The notes below the pieces were generated by a model that saw only the letters and a list, made by a program, of their open reading frames with translations, was not told where the DNA came from and made no database searches. A stretch of 64,000 nt of DNA from positions 186,001 through 250,000 of the forward strand of contig NZ_QXNY01000001.1 of the NCBI RefSeq assembly GCF_003572205.1. Direction: 5' to 3'. Numbering within the stretch: the first letter of the stretch is position 1; every line of letters begins with the position of its first letter. A program made the position numbers and the translations under genes. This document shows positions 62,861 to 64,000 of the stretch, in pieces. The stretch is from Algihabitans albus (GTDB taxonomy: Bacteria; Pseudomonadota; Alphaproteobacteria; Kiloniellales; DSM-21159).

Positions 62861-63862
62861 ATGGCCTTCAATCTGAAGGGACGCAGCTTCCTCAAGGTTA
62901 TCGACTTCAGTCAGCGGGAAATGCGCTTCCTGCTGGACCTCTCGCGCGACCTGAAGCGGGCCAAGTACACCGGTACCGAACAACAGCACCTCAAGGGCAA
63001 GAACATCTGCCTGATCTTCGAAAAGAGCTCGACCCGAACCATGTGCGCCTTCGAGGTTGCCGCCATGGATCAGGGTGCCGGCGTCACCTACCTCGGCCCT
63101 TCCGGCTCGCAGATCGGCTATAAGGAATCGATGAAGGATACGGCGCGCGTGCTGGGCCGCATGTACGACGCCATCGAGTATCGAGGCTTCGCGCAGGAGA
63201 CCGTGGAAGAGCTCTCGGCCTACGCCGGCGTGCCGGTCTTCAACGGTCTGACCGACGAGTTCCATCCGACGCAGATGCTGGCCGACCTGCTGACCATGCG
63301 CGAGCACAGCGACAAGCCGCTGCACGACATCTCCTACGCTTTCGTCGGCGACGCGCGCAGCAATATGGGGCACTCCCTGATGATCGCCGGCTGTCTGATG
63401 GGAATGGACGTCCGCATTGCCGCACCCAAGGCGAACTGGCCGAGCGACGAATTTCTGAAACCGGCGCGAAAGCTGGCGGAGACCTATGCCGCGCGCCTGA
63501 TGCTGACCGAAGATCCTCAGGAGGCGGTCAAGGGCTGCGACTTCATCCACACCGATGTCTGGGTCTCCATGGGCGAGCCGAACGAAGTCTGGCAGGAGCG
63601 GATCAAGCTGCTCACGCCCTACCGGGTCGACAGTGCGCTAATGGCGGCGACCGGCGTCGCCTCGACCAAGTTCATGCACTGCCTGCCGGCCTTCCACAAT
63701 CGTGAGACCAAGGTCGGCGAGGAGATGTTCCAGAAGTTCGGCGTGACCGAGATGGAGGTAACCGAGCAGGTCTTCGAGTCGCCCGCCGGCGTTCAGTTCG
63801 AGCAGGCGGAGAACCGCATGCACACCATCAAGGCGATCCTCGTCGCCACCATCGGGAGCTGA
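62861..63862 (+). CDS. arcB: Ornithine carbamoyltransferase (catabolic, ADI operon)
   Basis: The product has 333 residues. It has the carbamoyl-phosphate motif [18 protein letters not shown], the ornithine-binding DVWVSMGEP and the catalytic [10 protein letters not shown]. Length and the operon position between arcA and arcC indicate the catabolic enzyme, which phosphorolyses citrulline to ornithine and carbamoyl phosphate. The anabolic argF type is similar in sequence, so the direction is inferred from context. AGAGGAGAGGG precedes the ATG. Confidence 0.95.
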   Translation: MAFNLKGRSFLKVIDFSQREMRFLLDLSRDLKRAKYTGTEQQHLKGKNICLIFEKSSTRTMCAFEVAAMDQGAGVTYLGPSGSQIGYKESMKDTARVLGRMYDAIEYRGFAQETVEELSAYAGVPVFNGLTDEFHPTQMLADLLTMREHSDKPLHDISYAFVGDARSNMGHSLMIAGCLMGMDVRIAAPKANWPSDEFLKPARKLAETYAARLMLTEDPQEAVKGCDFIHTDVWVSMGEPNEVWQERIKLLTPYRVDSALMAATGVASTKFMHCLPAFHNRETKVGEEMFQKFGVTEMEVTEQVFESPAGVQFEQAENRMHTIKAILVATIGS

Positions 63863-63865
63863 AGC

Positions 63866-64000
63866 ATGCGCATTGTCGTCGCCCTCGGCGGCAACGCCCT
63901 GCTGCGCCGCGGTGAAGCGCTGACGGCGGAGAACCAGCGCGCGAACGTCCGAACCGCGGCGGAAGCGCTGGCTCCGATTGCCCGGGACCACCAGCTTGTG
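63866..64000 (+). CDS. arcC: Carbamate kinase (partial, runs off right edge)
   Basis: Forty-five codons are visible. The N-terminus [17 protein letters not shown] with [18 protein letters not shown] is the typical start of carbamate kinase, which makes ATP from carbamoyl phosphate and ADP. It starts four bases after the carbamoyltransferase stop, completing the carrier-arcA-arcB-arcC order. Confidence 0.93.
   Translation, partial: MRIVVALGGNALLRRGEALTAENQRANVRTAAEALAPIARDHQLV

Overview
The window looks like chromosomal DNA of a GC-rich alphaproteobacterium, most likely in the Rhodospirillales/Kiloniellales area. This rests on gene content and order, not on a database search. The clues are an MJ0042 zinc-ribbon gene divergent from ftsE-ftsX-YdcF-plsC, a CpdR-type receiver, a FYDLN-acid (TIGR02300) protein, the aroA-cmk-rpsA-ihfB string, a phasin behind a PhaR-type operator, and an adenosylcobalamin-dependent ribonucleotide reductase.

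Layout. 1-4.1 kb: a cut-off membrane sensor divergent from a LapG-like cysteine protease, then a phasin, and a zinc-ribbon/CpdR pair. 4.3-10.7 kb: FtsEX, a YdcF protein, an acyltransferase, NrdJ, a tiny zinc-ribbon membrane protein and a ChaC enzyme. 10.8-15.9 kb: a chorismate mutase/HisC/TyrC operon for aromatic amino acids, divergent from metX-metW. 16-28 kb: housekeeping genes (MidA-like, lgt, hldD, ubiK, sufE, a CobW GTPase, gloB) with two DMT exporters, a lipoprotein hydrolase, an orphan ABC ATPase and a 59-residue zinc-finger protein that is easy to miss. 28.3-33.4 kb: an accessory metabolic cluster (GntR regulator, PhyH dioxygenase, SAF-domain oxidoreductase, MSOX-like flavin oxidase, ornithine-cyclodeaminase-like enzyme). 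33.4-39.3 kb: core genes lapA, ihfB, rpsA, cmk, aroA, TIGR02300 and tRNA-Ala(GGC).

39.3-42.6 kb is the most unusual part. It is a visibly AT-richer insert just downstream of tRNA-Ala, carrying an unrecognised 154-residue protein followed by two different radical-SAM/SPASM proteins. An FNR/FixK-like box lies upstream. I read it as a candidate, unassigned radical-SAM peptide- or protein-modification system.

42.7-64 kb: a LysR regulator divergent from a fused two-half ABC exporter; a nitrilase-superfamily amidohydrolase divergent from a sigma-54-type promoter that leads a five-gene amide/urea-type ABC importer plus an amidase; an RND efflux pair; and an arginine deiminase operon (YfcC-type carrier, arcA, ornithine carbamoyltransferase, start of carbamate kinase) that runs off the right edge. 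Taken together the accessory genes suggest scavenging of organic nitrogen (amides, arginine, N-substituted amino acids). I saw no CRISPR array, rRNA, transposase or integrase.
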